Shown: one piece after another, positions 8,983 through 16,273 of the stretch | Layout: every line of letters starts with the position of its first letter | How positions within the stretch are numbered: position 1 is the stretch's first letter | Assembly: GCF_002192455.1 (NCBI RefSeq) | Contig: NZ_CP021744.1 | Coordinates: forward strand, 2,572,001 to 2,636,000 | Length of the DNA stretch: 64,000 bases | Reading direction: 5' to 3' | Source of the DNA: Streptomyces albireticuli | GTDB taxonomy: Bacteria > Actinomycetota > Actinomycetes > Streptomycetales > Streptomycetaceae | Translations under genes and position numbers: made by a program | The notes under the pieces: model-generated | Database searches by the model: none | Seen by the model: the letters and a program-made list of their open reading frames with translations, nothing else | What the model was told of the DNA's origin: nothing

Positions 8983-9753
8983 ATGGCGGTGGCGAGCCAG
9001 GTCCTCCAGTCGGAATGGACAAAGATCAAATCCGTGCGCTCCACGGTGTGGACGCTCGGCCTCGCGGTCGTGGTGACGGTCGCTCTCGGCGCGCTGATCA
9101 GCGCATTGTCCAAAAACGACTTCAACAAATTGTCAGCCGAGGATCGGATCCAATTCGATCCGACGTTCACGAGTTTCGCGGGCATGGGGCTCGGTCAGCT
9201 CGCAATGATCGTTTTTGGTGTGCTGGTGGTTTCGAACGAATACAGCACGGGAATGATCAGGACTTCACTCGCCGCCGTTCCCCAGCGCGGCACTTTCCTG
9301 TTCAGCAAGATCACCGTGGCCACGCTGCTCGCGCTGGCCATCGGGATGATCACCAGTTTCGTCTCCTTCTTCGTCGGCCAGTCGATGCTCGGCGAGCACA
9401 AGGCGTCGCTCGGCGATCCCGGCGTCCTGCGCGCCGTCATCGGCGGCGGGCTCTACATGACCCTGATCACGGTCTTCTCGATGGGCGTCGCCACGATGCT
9501 GCGCAGCCCCATGCTGTCGCTGGGCATCCTGATGCCGTTCTTCTTCCTCGTCTCCAGCATCCTGGGGAACGTCAGCGCCACGAAGAAGGTCGGCCAGTAC
9601 CTCCCCGACCAGGCGGGCCATAAGGTCATGCAGGTGGTGACCGTCGACGACGACGCCCCGTACGGCCCCTGGGGCGGTTTCACGATCATGGTGCTGTGGG
9701 TGGTCGCGGCCCTGATCGGGGCGTACGCCCTGCTCAAGAAGCGCGACGCGTAG
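8983..9753 (+). CDS. ABC-2 type permease, cassette 1
   Basis: Membrane subunit partnered with the ATPase just upstream. The 256 residues contain about six hydrophobic segments. It opens with SEWTKIKSVRSTVWTLG, a cytoplasmic motif shared with the permease at 12058. ATG 8983 was chosen because a GGGAAGG ribosome site lies upstream at 8964-8970; an in-frame start at 8923 would overlap the ATPase. Its DNA from about 9080 to 9300 is less GC-rich than its surroundings. Confidence 0.9.
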   Translation: MAVASQVLQSEWTKIKSVRSTVWTLGLAVVVTVALGALISALSKNDFNKLSAEDRIQFDPTFTSFAGMGLGQLAMIVFGVLVVSNEYSTGMIRTSLAAVPQRGTFLFSKITVATLLALAIGMITSFVSFFVGQSMLGEHKASLGDPGVLRAVIGGGLYMTLITVFSMGVATMLRSPMLSLGILMPFFFLVSSILGNVSATKKVGQYLPDQAGHKVMQVVTVDDDAPYGPWGGFTIMVLWVVAALIGAYALLKKRDA

Positions 9754-9812
9754 CCGCCCGGAGGGACCGGAGCGGGGGGACGGGCGGGCACGCCCGGGAA
9801 GGACGGGCGCCG

Positions 9813-10733
9813 GTGACGGACCGCAGCCTGGCAGCCCTCGGCCTCGGCGGCGCGCCCGCCGAGCTGCCGCTGACCTACCCCGGCCGCCCGGTCACCGAGC
9901 CCGCGCTGCTCACCGGTGACCAGTTGCTGCCGCTGTGCGCGGCCGAGGGGCGGCGGCTCGGCGACTGGCGGGTGGTGACCGACGAGGCCGGGCCGCCGGA
10001 TTCCGGGCCACGGCTCGACGCCGCCCTGACCGCGCTCGGCCGGCCCACGGCGGGCCGGCGCCACCCCGTGATCGCCGTCGGGTCCAACGCCTCCCCCGCC
10101 CAGCTCCTCCACAAGCTCACCGGGCACGGCCTGTCCACGGCCGTGCCGATGGTCCCGGTGCGGGTGCGCGGCGTCGGGGTGGGCTGCTCGGGCCACATCG
10201 GGCGGCACGGCTATGTGGCGGCGGCCCCGTACGCCGATCCGGCGGCGGACCGCGTGCTGGTGATCAGCTGGCTGGACACCGAGCAGCTCGCGGCCGTCGA
10301 CGCCACCGAGTTCAACTACCGGCGCGCCCTGCTGCCCGGGCCCGGCTTCCCCATGGCGATGCCGTCCGGCGAGCGGCTCGGCGGGGCGTATCTCTACGTC
10401 AGCGTGCACGGCGTCCTCGTCGACGAGGCCACCGGCCTGCCGCTGCCGGGCGGCGGCGACCAGCACGCCCTGCTCAGCGGGCTGCTCGCCGCCTCGGCGG
10501 AGCTGCGGGCCCTGCTCGGCCCGGACCCGGCCAGCTGGGTCGCCCGGGCGCGGGCCGACGAGGCGGTCCGGACGGAGGGCCGCCGGATCCTCCGCGGCCG
10601 GGGCCCGCTGCTGACGGCGAGCGGCCTGCCCGCGCCGGAGGAGACCGGTGCCGCCCCGCGCCGCTACGACGAGCTGCCCCCGGCTCCCCCGCTCCGGCCA
10701 CGGTCCGCACCGTCCCACCTACCGCGCGCTTAA
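9813..10733 (+). CDS. Conserved hypothetical protein between two ABC cassettes
   Basis: I do not recognise this 306-residue soluble protein. Visible are VIAVGSNASPAQL near residue 90, reminiscent of the YGSN loop of gamma-glutamylcyclotransferase-like folds, and NYRRALLP near residue 170. The C-terminus is Pro/Arg-rich. There is no signal peptide or membrane segment. The GTG at 9813 was chosen for the AAGGA at 9799-9803 upstream. It follows cassette 1 in the same direction with a 59-bp gap, so it may be co-transcribed. A GGCT-like fold is a guess. Confidence 0.8.
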   Translation: MTDRSLAALGLGGAPAELPLTYPGRPVTEPALLTGDQLLPLCAAEGRRLGDWRVVTDEAGPPDSGPRLDAALTALGRPTAGRRHPVIAVGSNASPAQLLHKLTGHGLSTAVPMVPVRVRGVGVGCSGHIGRHGYVAAAPYADPAADRVLVISWLDTEQLAAVDATEFNYRRALLPGPGFPMAMPSGERLGGAYLYVSVHGVLVDEATGLPLPGGGDQHALLSGLLAASAELRALLGPDPASWVARARADEAVRTEGRRILRGRGPLLTASGLPAPEETGAAPRRYDELPPAPPLRPRSAPSHLPRA

Positions 10734-10823
10734 CTCTCACAAAACGGGAACCGTCAGCTTCTCGTTATCCTCCTAAGCCTTACGGGGGCTTGCGCCCCGA
10801 CGAAAGCTCGCGAGGGGCGGAGA

Positions 10824-12032
10824 ATGATCGAGGCAGTCGGTCTGACGAAGCGCTACGGCGCCAAGACGGCCGTGCACAATCTGTCGTTCCAGGTCAGGCC
10901 TGGTGCGGTGACCGGCTTCCTGGGCCCCAACGGGTCCGGCAAGTCCACGACGATGCGCATGATCCTTGGCCTGGACATGCCCACGTCCGGCCATGTCACC
11001 ATCGGCGGCCACCCCTTCCGCAAGCTGCCCAACGCCCCCCGCCAGGTCGGCGCCCTCCTCGACGCCAAGGCCGTGCACGGCGGGCGCAGCGCCCGTCTGC
11101 ACCTGCTCTCGCTCGCCCAGCTCGCCGGCATCCCGGCCCGCCGGGTGGACGAGGTGCTCGGCGTCGTCGGCCTCCAGGACGTCGCCAAGCGGCGCTCCAA
11201 GGGCTTCTCGCTCGGCATGGGCCAGCGTCTGGGCATCGCCGCCGCCCTGCTCGGCGACCCCCAGGTGCTGCTCTTCGACGAGCCCGTCAACGGTCTCGAC
11301 CCCGAGGGCATCCTCTGGGTCCGCAACCTGATGAAGCAGCTCGCCGCCGAGGGCCGCACGGTCTTCGTCTCCTCGCACCTGATGAGCGAGATGGCGCTGA
11401 CCGCCGACCACCTCATCGTCATCGGGCGCGGCCAGCTGCTCGCCGACATGAGCGTGCAGGACTTCATCTCCGCGAACTCCGCCGACTTCGCGCGCGTGCG
11501 GACGCCCGACACCGCGCCGGAGGGCCGCGAGAAGCTCACGGCCGCGCTGGTCGAGGCGGGCGGCCAGGTGCTGCCCGAGCCGGACGGCGCGCTGCGCGTC
11601 ACGGGCGTGCCGCTGCCCCGGATCAGCGACCTCGCGCACGACGCCGACGTCCGCCTCTGGGAGCTCTCCCCGCACCGGGCCTCCCTGGAGGAGGCGTACA
11701 TGCGGATGACGCAGGGCGCGGTCGACTACCGCTCGACCGCCGACCCGCGGGCCCACCTCCAGCCCGCCGACCCGTACGGCTACGGGCCCGGCGCCCCCGC
11801 CCCGCAGGGCTGGGCCGCCGCCCCGGCGGGCAACCCCTACCCGGCGCTCACGGGCGAGCAGCCCAACCCGTACGCCCAGCCGATGCCGCCGCAGACCGCG
11901 CCCCAGGCGCCGCCGCAGCCTCAGGCCACTCCGGTGCCCCAGGCGCCGCCGGCCCCGCCCGTCGCGCCCGCGGCCCCCGCCGCCCCCTCGACGCCTCCCC
12001 TGGTGCCGCACCCTCCGGCCCCGCCGACCTGA
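10824..12032 (+). CDS. ABC exporter ATP-binding protein, cassette 2
   Basis: Nucleotide-binding subunit, 402 residues. Walker A GPNGSGKST (34-42), the signature SLGMGQRLG and Walker B VLLFDEP align without gaps to the ATPase at 7962. After about residue 300 it has a roughly 95-residue Pro/Ala/Gln-rich tail (repeated QAPP, APAAP blocks) that cassette 1 lacks, probably disordered. The ATG at 10824 has GGAG close upstream. The permease follows after 25 bp. Substrate unknown; cell-envelope or drug export would be usual for the family. Confidence 0.92.
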   Translation: MIEAVGLTKRYGAKTAVHNLSFQVRPGAVTGFLGPNGSGKSTTMRMILGLDMPTSGHVTIGGHPFRKLPNAPRQVGALLDAKAVHGGRSARLHLLSLAQLAGIPARRVDEVLGVVGLQDVAKRRSKGFSLGMGQRLGIAAALLGDPQVLLFDEPVNGLDPEGILWVRNLMKQLAAEGRTVFVSSHLMSEMALTADHLIVIGRGQLLADMSVQDFISANSADFARVRTPDTAPEGREKLTAALVEAGGQVLPEPDGALRVTGVPLPRISDLAHDADVRLWELSPHRASLEEAYMRMTQGAVDYRSTADPRAHLQPADPYGYGPGAPAPQGWAAAPAGNPYPALTGEQPNPYAQPMPPQTAPQAPPQPQATPVPQAPPAPPVAPAAPAAPSTPPLVPHPPAPPT

Positions 12033-12057
12033 CCAAGCGTGACAGCGAGGACGCCCG

Positions 12058-12972
12058 ATGACCGCCCCCCAGCCCCCGCAGCAGCCGGCCTTCGCGCAGG
12101 CCCCGCAGCCCGGTCAGCCGGGCATGCCCCCGCAGCAGCAGTGGACCGGCGCGGCGGCGCCCTTCGTCTACGTCTCGCCGATCCCGGTGCGCAAGGCGAA
12201 CCTCGGCGACGCCCTCAAGTCCGAGTGGACCAAGATCAGGTCCGTCCGCTCCACGCTGTGGACGCTCGGCGTGATGCTCGTCCTCATCCTCGGCATCGGC
12301 CTGCTCGCCGCCGGCCTGGTGAACGGCACGGGCAACGAGCTCGGCAAGGAGTCCTCGCCGCTCGCCTTCGGCTTCTTCGGGGTGCTGCTCAGCACCATCT
12401 GCGTGATGACGCTCGGGGTGCTGACGATCTCCTCGGAGTTCGGCACCGGGCTCATCCGGACGACGCTGACCGCGTGCCCGGACCGCGCCCGGGTGCTGAC
12501 GGCCAAGGCGGTCGTCTTCTTCCTGCTGACCTTCGTGCTCACCCTCGTCGCCACCACGCTGGTGGCCATGTTCGACTCCGCGCTGCTGGCCGACCAGTGG
12601 GACGGCGAGCTCTCCGGTGCCGCGTACTTCAAGGCGACGGTCGGCGTGAGCCTGTTCATCGCGTCCCTGGGCCTGGTCGCACTCGCCATGGGCGCGCTGC
12701 TGCGCCACTCGGCCGGGGCGATCACGCTGATGCTGGGCGTCGTCCTGCTGCCGCTGGTCGTCGCGATGTTCATGTTCTCGGAGAGCCTGGAGAGCGTCCG
12801 CAAGGCCCTCTTCGAGTACTCGATCCCCAACCAGCTCGCGGCCTTCTACGAGACGGGCGCCGCCGAGGCGTCCTCCGGGCCCACCGGCTGGGAGCCGCTG
12901 TGGATCGTCCTCGTCGTGGCGGGCGTCGCCCTGGGCGGCGCGTACACGTCGCTGGTCAGCCGCGACGCGTGA
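12058..12972 (+). CDS. ABC-2 type permease, cassette 2
   Basis: Membrane partner of the ATPase at 10824, 304 residues with about six transmembrane segments. A Pro/Gln-rich N-terminal stretch (about 1-45) echoes the tail of its ATPase, so the two low-complexity regions may meet in the complex. SEWTKIRSVRSTLWTLG then aligns with SEWTKIKSVRSTVWTLG of the cassette 1 permease. GAGGA precedes the ATG. It converges on the small gene at 13000 with a 27-bp gap. Confidence 0.9.
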   Translation: MTAPQPPQQPAFAQAPQPGQPGMPPQQQWTGAAAPFVYVSPIPVRKANLGDALKSEWTKIRSVRSTLWTLGVMLVLILGIGLLAAGLVNGTGNELGKESSPLAFGFFGVLLSTICVMTLGVLTISSEFGTGLIRTTLTACPDRARVLTAKAVVFFLLTFVLTLVATTLVAMFDSALLADQWDGELSGAAYFKATVGVSLFIASLGLVALAMGALLRHSAGAITLMLGVVLLPLVVAMFMFSESLESVRKALFEYSIPNQLAAFYETGAAEASSGPTGWEPLWIVLVVAGVALGGAYTSLVSRDA

Positions 12973-12999
12973 CGGACGGGGCGCGCGCCGCGCCCCCGG

Positions 13000-13338
13000 T
13001 CAGTACCTCGGCGCGTTACGGGACCGCTGGAGCCGCGCGCTCCGGCGGTCCTTCGCGTTCCAGCAGGCCTTGTGCCAGTGGCGCCGGTCCTCGACCCCGC
13101 CGCCGTACTGCGGCCAGGCCACCAGGTGCGGGACGCCCGGCGGGATCTCCTGGTCGCACCCGGGGCAGCGGTAGTGCTTCGCCGCCGAGCCGCCGCTGAC
13201 GGTGCGCACGGCCCACTCCTCCCCCTGCCAGCTCTCCGCCCGCTCCAGTCCGTAGCGATCGCCGCCGCCACCGCCCTCGCGCGGGGCGTCGGCTGCTCTT
13301 TCTGGACCGCCTCGCGGGCGGTTTCGGCGCGGGGACAC
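13000..13338 (-). CDS. Small Cys/His protein, probable zinc ribbon
   Basis: A 112-residue basic protein of unknown function. CPGC near residue 58 and HWHKAC near residue 88 form a plausible Cys2-His/Cys zinc site, spaced about 30 residues apart. The N-terminus is Arg/Gly-rich and the C-terminus Arg-rich, which would suit nucleic-acid contact. Starts at GTG 13338 with GAGGT upstream. Similar streptomycete proteins are often labelled ATP/GTP-binding, but I see no P-loop here. Confidence 0.8.
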   Translation of the reverse strand: MSPRRNRPRGGPERAADAPREGGGGGDRYGLERAESWQGEEWAVRTVSGGSAAKHYRCPGCDQEIPPGVPHLVAWPQYGGGVEDRRHWHKACWNAKDRRSARLQRSRNAPRY

Positions 13339-13369
13339 GGGGCACCTCGGAGGTCTGGGGAGCTACGGG

Positions 13370-13393
13370 CCGTGACCAGGTTACGCGTCACGG
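13370..13393. promoter_or_regulatory. Inverted repeat CCGTGAC-N10-GTCACGG
   Basis: A perfect 7-bp inverted repeat lies in the divergent intergenic region (13339-13542) between the Cys/His protein and the flavin monooxygenase. It could be an operator or merely a hairpin; no regulator is adjacent. Confidence 0.3.
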
Positions 13394-13542
13394 TCACCGC
13401 CTCGGGCGGGCGTCCTCGCGCCACCACCCGGACCGCTCTCCGATCATCATGAAAACTTAACGCCGGGCCGTGCCCATGGCACGTGTCAGGCGTTATTTCG
13501 GGTGGGGGGATGCCGCGTCGGTCGCTAGGAGGAGTAAGAGCG

Positions 13543-14568
13543 ATGCGCGTTGGAGCATTCGTCCTGGCAGCGCAGTTCCCCGGGCAGGGGCACGGGGAAG
13601 CGCTGCACCGCGCCGTGCGGTCCGCGGTGGTCGCCGAGGAGGCCGGGCTGGACGCGGTCTGGCTCGCCGAGCACCACTTCGTGCCGTACGGCGTCTGCCC
13701 GTCCGCCGTGACGCTGGCCGCCCTGCTGCTGGGCCGCACCCGCCGGATCCAGGTGGGCACGGCGGTCAGCGTGCTGCCCACCGTGCATCCGGTCGCGCTG
13801 GGTGAGCAGACGGCGCTGCTGCACCTGGTCTCCGAAGGAAGGTTCACCCTCGGGGTGGGCCGCGGCGGCCCCTGGGTGGACCTGGAGGTCTTCGGCTCCG
13901 GCCTCGGCGCCTACGAGGAGGGGTTCCCCGAATCGCTCGATCTGCTGATGCGCTGGCTGCGCGAACCCCGGGTCGGCGCCGCCGGACCGCGGTTCCGGTT
14001 CCGCGCGGTGCCGGTCGTACCGCGCCCGGACGAACTGGAGGATCGTTCCGGCCCGCCCGTGATCGTGGCCTGCACCTCGCCCGCGAGCGTGCGGCTCGCG
14101 GCCGGGCACGGGCTGCCGATGCTGCTCGGCATGCACAGCGGGGACGAGGAGAAGGCCGAGATGGTCGCCCTGTGGCGCAAGTGCGCGCTGGAGGCGGGGC
14201 GTTCGCCCGAGGAGGTCGCGGCGGCCGGTCATGTGTCGGCCGGGGTCGTCCAGATCGGTGACCGCCGGCAGGAGGCCGCGGAGACGCTCACCAAGGCCAT
14301 GCCGGGCTGGCTGCACCAGGGCCTCTCGGCCCATGTGACCGTCGACGGCAGACTGCGGCGGATGCGCGATCCGCTGGAGTACACCCAACTGCTCTGCGAG
14401 CTCCACCCGGTGGGCCCGCCCCGGCTCTGCGCCGACCGGCTCGCCGCCACCGCCGAGCGGACGGGCATCACCCGCTTCGCCCTGCTGGCCGAGGGCTCCG
14501 GCGATCTCGCCGCCACCGAGGACAACCTCCGGCGGCTGGGCGGCGAGGTCCTTCCCCTGCTCGCCTGA
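13543..14568 (+). CDS. LLM-class flavin-dependent oxidoreductase
   Basis: Luciferase-like monooxygenase fold, likely using FMNH2 or F420; substrate not predictable. The 341 residues begin MRVGAFVLAAQFPGQ. GLDAVWLAEHHF (about 35-46), the classic LLM motif, follows, then IQVGTAVSVLP and SEGRFTLGVGRG. A full GGAGGAG ribosome site at 13528-13534 fixes the ATG at 13543; an upstream in-frame start at 13483 has no such site. It stands alone, converging on the gene at 14693. Confidence 0.9.
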   Translation: MRVGAFVLAAQFPGQGHGEALHRAVRSAVVAEEAGLDAVWLAEHHFVPYGVCPSAVTLAALLLGRTRRIQVGTAVSVLPTVHPVALGEQTALLHLVSEGRFTLGVGRGGPWVDLEVFGSGLGAYEEGFPESLDLLMRWLREPRVGAAGPRFRFRAVPVVPRPDELEDRSGPPVIVACTSPASVRLAAGHGLPMLLGMHSGDEEKAEMVALWRKCALEAGRSPEEVAAAGHVSAGVVQIGDRRQEAAETLTKAMPGWLHQGLSAHVTVDGRLRRMRDPLEYTQLLCELHPVGPPRLCADRLAATAERTGITRFALLAEGSGDLAATEDNLRRLGGEVLPLLA

Positions 14569-14692
14569 CACCGGCACGGCCCCCGTCCGTCCCGCCGCCG
14601 GCGCCGAGCACGCCCGCGCCGCACCGCGGTCCCCCGGAGCTGCCGCCCGCACCGATCACGTCGTACGCGTGCGGAACGGCAGCACACCCGCG

Positions 14693-15085
14693 TCAGCAGT
14701 CCCTGAGTTCCGGGGACTGGTTCAGCAGCTGGCCCCGGATCGAGGTGAAGCGGGTCAGGCGGTCGTCGGCGGACGCGTCGAGCGGGAAGACCGCCACGCG
14801 GTGGCAGTTCTGGAACGCCAGGCGCACACCGAAGTGCCGCTCCAGCGCACCGCGGATCGCGTCACTCGCCAGGGCGCGCAGCAGCTGCCCACGGGCCCGC
14901 TCATCCGGCGGAGGCGTCTGGTTGTCGGCGAACTCGCCACCGTCGATCCTGAGCCGGGCCACCAGGGAGCTGATCATTTCCCACGCGTACGGCAGGGAGG
15001 TCCGGACGCAGTCGACGAATTCCGCTTCGTCGACCTCGCCTCGCTCGGCCTGTTCAAGGAGGGCCGGTGAGACGTCGAGCGACAT
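14693..15085 (-). CDS. SCO5389-family conserved protein
   Basis: A 130-residue acidic soluble protein of a family I know only as the SCO5389 type. No catalytic motif is visible. The N-terminal half is helical and acidic (SPALLEQAERGEVDEAEFVDCVRTSLPYAW in outline), and three Cys residues are scattered (positions 26, 106 and the C-terminal residue). GGAG stands 5 nt before the ATG at 15085. It diverges from nucS, an arrangement conserved in streptomycetes as I remember it. Confidence 0.85.
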   Translation of the reverse strand: MSLDVSPALLEQAERGEVDEAEFVDCVRTSLPYAWEMISSLVARLRIDGGEFADNQTPPPDERARGQLLRALASDAIRGALERHFGVRLAFQNCHRVAVFPLDASADDRLTRFTSIRGQLLNQSPELRDC

Positions 15086-15278
15086 GAGTTCTCCTCTCGC
15101 GACCCCGCGAGCGGGGTCTCAGGGATGGGCGAGCGGACGACGACGCCCTGTGCCCGTACGACGACCGCCCGCATCAACGGTAATTCGGCCACTGCGGGGG
15201 CACCAGGAGAACGCACCAACAACCGGCCACGGCGGGCGCACGAAAAGAGGCGAATCGCGTCGAGGGGCAGGTGTCGAG

Positions 15279-15284
15279 TAGCGT
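15279..15284 (+). promoter_or_regulatory. Candidate -10 box (TAGCGT) for a leaderless nucS transcript
   Basis: TAGCGT fits TAnnnT and lies 8 nt before the nucS ATG. No Shine-Dalgarno sequence is present between them, so leaderless initiation is likely. Confidence 0.4.
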
Positions 15285-15292
15285 GACTCACC

Positions 15293-15955
15293 ATGCGTCT
15301 CGTCATTGCCCGTTGCTCCGTGGACTACGCGGGCCGGCTCACCGCCCACCTCCCCTCCGCCCCGCGACTGATCCTCGTCAAGGCGGACGGCAGCGTCTCG
15401 ATCCACGCGGACGACCGGGCCTACAAACCCCTCAACTGGATGTCCCCGCCCTGCACCCTCAAGGAGGGCGACGGATCGGTCTGGACGGTTGTCAACAAGG
15501 CGGGCGAGAAGTTGATCATCACCATGGAGGAGGTGCTGCACGACTCCTCGCACGAGCTCGGGGTGGACCCCGGCCTCATCAAGGACGGCGTGGAAGCACA
15601 CCTCCAGGAGCTCCTCGCGGACCGCATCGAGATCCTCGGCGAGGGCTACACCCTGATCCGCCGCGAGTACCAGACGGCCATCGGCCCGGTCGACATCCTC
15701 TGCCGCGACGCCGACGGCGCGACCGTGGCCGTGGAGCTCAAGCGCCGCGGTGACATCGACGGCGTCGAGCAGCTCACCCGCTACCTCGAACTCCTCAACC
15801 GCGACCCGCACCTGGCCCCGGTCCGCGGCATCTTCGCCGCGCAGGAGATCAAGCCGCAGGCGCGGGTCCTGGCGACGGACCGGGGCATCGGCTGCGTGGT
15901 GCTGGACTACGACGCGATGCGTGGCATCGAGGACGACAAGCTGCGGCTGTTCTGA
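15293..15955 (+). CDS. nucS: NucS/EndoMS mismatch-specific endonuclease
   Basis: Cuts both strands at mismatches in non-canonical actinobacterial mismatch repair and keeps mutation rates low. The 220 residues show an N-terminal DNA-binding domain and a RecB-like nuclease domain with Asp134 (GPVDIL), Glu148 and Lys150 (VAVELKRRG). The C-terminal DDKLRLF is the sliding-clamp-binding tail known in NucS. The length is typical. The start ATG has no ribosome site, consistent with leaderless translation. Confidence 0.95.
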   Translation: MRLVIARCSVDYAGRLTAHLPSAPRLILVKADGSVSIHADDRAYKPLNWMSPPCTLKEGDGSVWTVVNKAGEKLIITMEEVLHDSSHELGVDPGLIKDGVEAHLQELLADRIEILGEGYTLIRREYQTAIGPVDILCRDADGATVAVELKRRGDIDGVEQLTRYLELLNRDPHLAPVRGIFAAQEIKPQARVLATDRGIGCVVLDYDAMRGIEDDKLRLF

Positions 15956-15965
15956 CCGCAGGGGG

Positions 15966-16143
15966 TTTCCCCGGCCCCGCCCCTTCCCGAACCGGGGCTC
16001 CGCCCCGGTCCTCGGGCTCATTTCGGCCCGGCCGGCGTTCGAGGCCACCGCGCGGAGCGCGGAACCGGGGGCCCGGGGGCTTGCCCCCGCCACGCGGCGG
16101 AGCCGCACATCGGATGCAGCGGGAAGGGGCGGGGCCGGGGAAA
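15966..16143. repeat. Dispersed palindromic intergenic element, copy 1
   Basis: A perfect 24-bp inverted repeat (15966-15989 with 16120-16143) flanks 130 bp of GC-rich sequence that holds further small hairpins. A related element occurs at 44053-44338 between unrelated genes, sharing the CCCCGCCCCTTCCCG arm and an AAAGCCCCGCGC extension just beyond the right arm. It fills most of the 318-bp gap after nucS and may act as a terminator between the convergent genes. Confidence 0.75.
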
Positions 16144-16273
16144 AAGCCCCGCGCGGCGGCACCCCGCCCCCGCCCCACCCGCACCGAGGGCCCGTACAGC
16201 CCGTGCCGCAAGGCACGACCCGTACGGGCCCTCAGTCACACTCCGAGACGCTCCTCGGGCCGCACAGGCCCCG

